A stretch of DNA of 51,775 nt from contig NZ_BJVJ01000044.1 of assembly GCF_007989085.1 (NCBI RefSeq), positions 1-51,775 of the forward strand, written 5' to 3'. This DNA comes from Pseudonocardia sulfidoxydans NBRC 16205. GTDB lineage: Bacteria; Actinomycetota; Actinomycetes; Mycobacteriales; Pseudonocardiaceae. Position numbers and translations under genes: made by a program. The notes under the pieces were generated by a model, which searched no databases, was not told the DNA's origin, and was given only the letters and a program-made list of their open reading frames with translations. This document shows, in pieces, positions 51,757 to 51,775 of this stretch. Each line of letters starts with the position of its first letter. Positions within the stretch are counted from its first letter, which is position 1.

Positions 51757-51775
51757 GGCGTGTCCTGTAAGTCAG
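51752..51775. mobile_element. Possible insertion-sequence end at window edge
   Basis: GGGCGTGTCCTGTAAGTC resembles terminal inverted repeats of actinobacterial insertion sequences (GTGTCCTGTAA core). It starts exactly where the ParB-like frame stops. Only one end is in the window, so identity is unproven. Confidence 0.4.

Overview
The window is very GC-rich, uses many GTG and TTG starts, and has frequent ATGA/GTGA stop-start overlaps. It encodes an Lsr2-type nucleoid protein, a CGNR-type regulator and LexA boxes of the actinobacterial form. Together these indicate a filamentous or nocardioform actinomycete; a Pseudonocardia-like organism is my best inference, not a proven assignment. I found no rRNA, tRNA or CRISPR array.

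Left part (1-10.1 kb). An aliphatic amidase (AmiE type) is followed by a ClpB-like AAA ATPase in the position of Pseudomonas amiB. A MarR regulator lies upstream on the same strand. Next comes a compact plus-strand operon of two paralogous tubulin/FtsZ-superfamily proteins separated by a 99-residue protein. It ends in a strong hairpin terminator and is followed by a sigma-region-4-like protein. I consider this the best candidate for an undescribed system. A MOSC-domain protein and a C-terminally extended Lsr2 follow.

Metal and stress part (10.6-27.5 kb). A two-gene unit of unknown function contains a Cys-rich protein. It is followed by a complete CbiMNQO cobalt/nickel ECF transporter, a divergent CGNR regulator/VOC/flavin-barrel group, an ArsR regulator and a decayed AraC regulator. 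Then comes a nickel/peptide-type ABC importer in which one permease and both ATPases form one 747-residue frame. A FhuF-like 2Fe-2S protein precedes a complete siderophore/corrinoid-type ABC importer.

Catabolic part (27.8-37.3 kb). A minus-strand operon encodes an LLM flavin monooxygenase, a phosphotriesterase-family hydrolase, an MHS transporter, a carbon-nitrogen hydrolase, a small Cys protein, a FAD amine/amino-acid oxidase, a cupin and a methylmalonate-semialdehyde-type dehydrogenase. A divergent RpiR regulator faces it across a region rich in GTTGCA half-sites. The set looks like a pathway from a nitrogen-containing, probably cyclic or amide compound to an acyl-CoA.

Mobile or plasmid-like part (37.5-51.8 kb). 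This holds short orphan genes, secreted proteins, a PP2C/HAD pair with a frameshift, a DNA ligase lacking its active-site lysine region, and two tandem tyrosine recombinases resembling TnpA/TnpB of Tn554. There are two LexA boxes, a structured leader present in two copies, and a ParB-domain gene that stops at what looks like an insertion-sequence end at the right edge.
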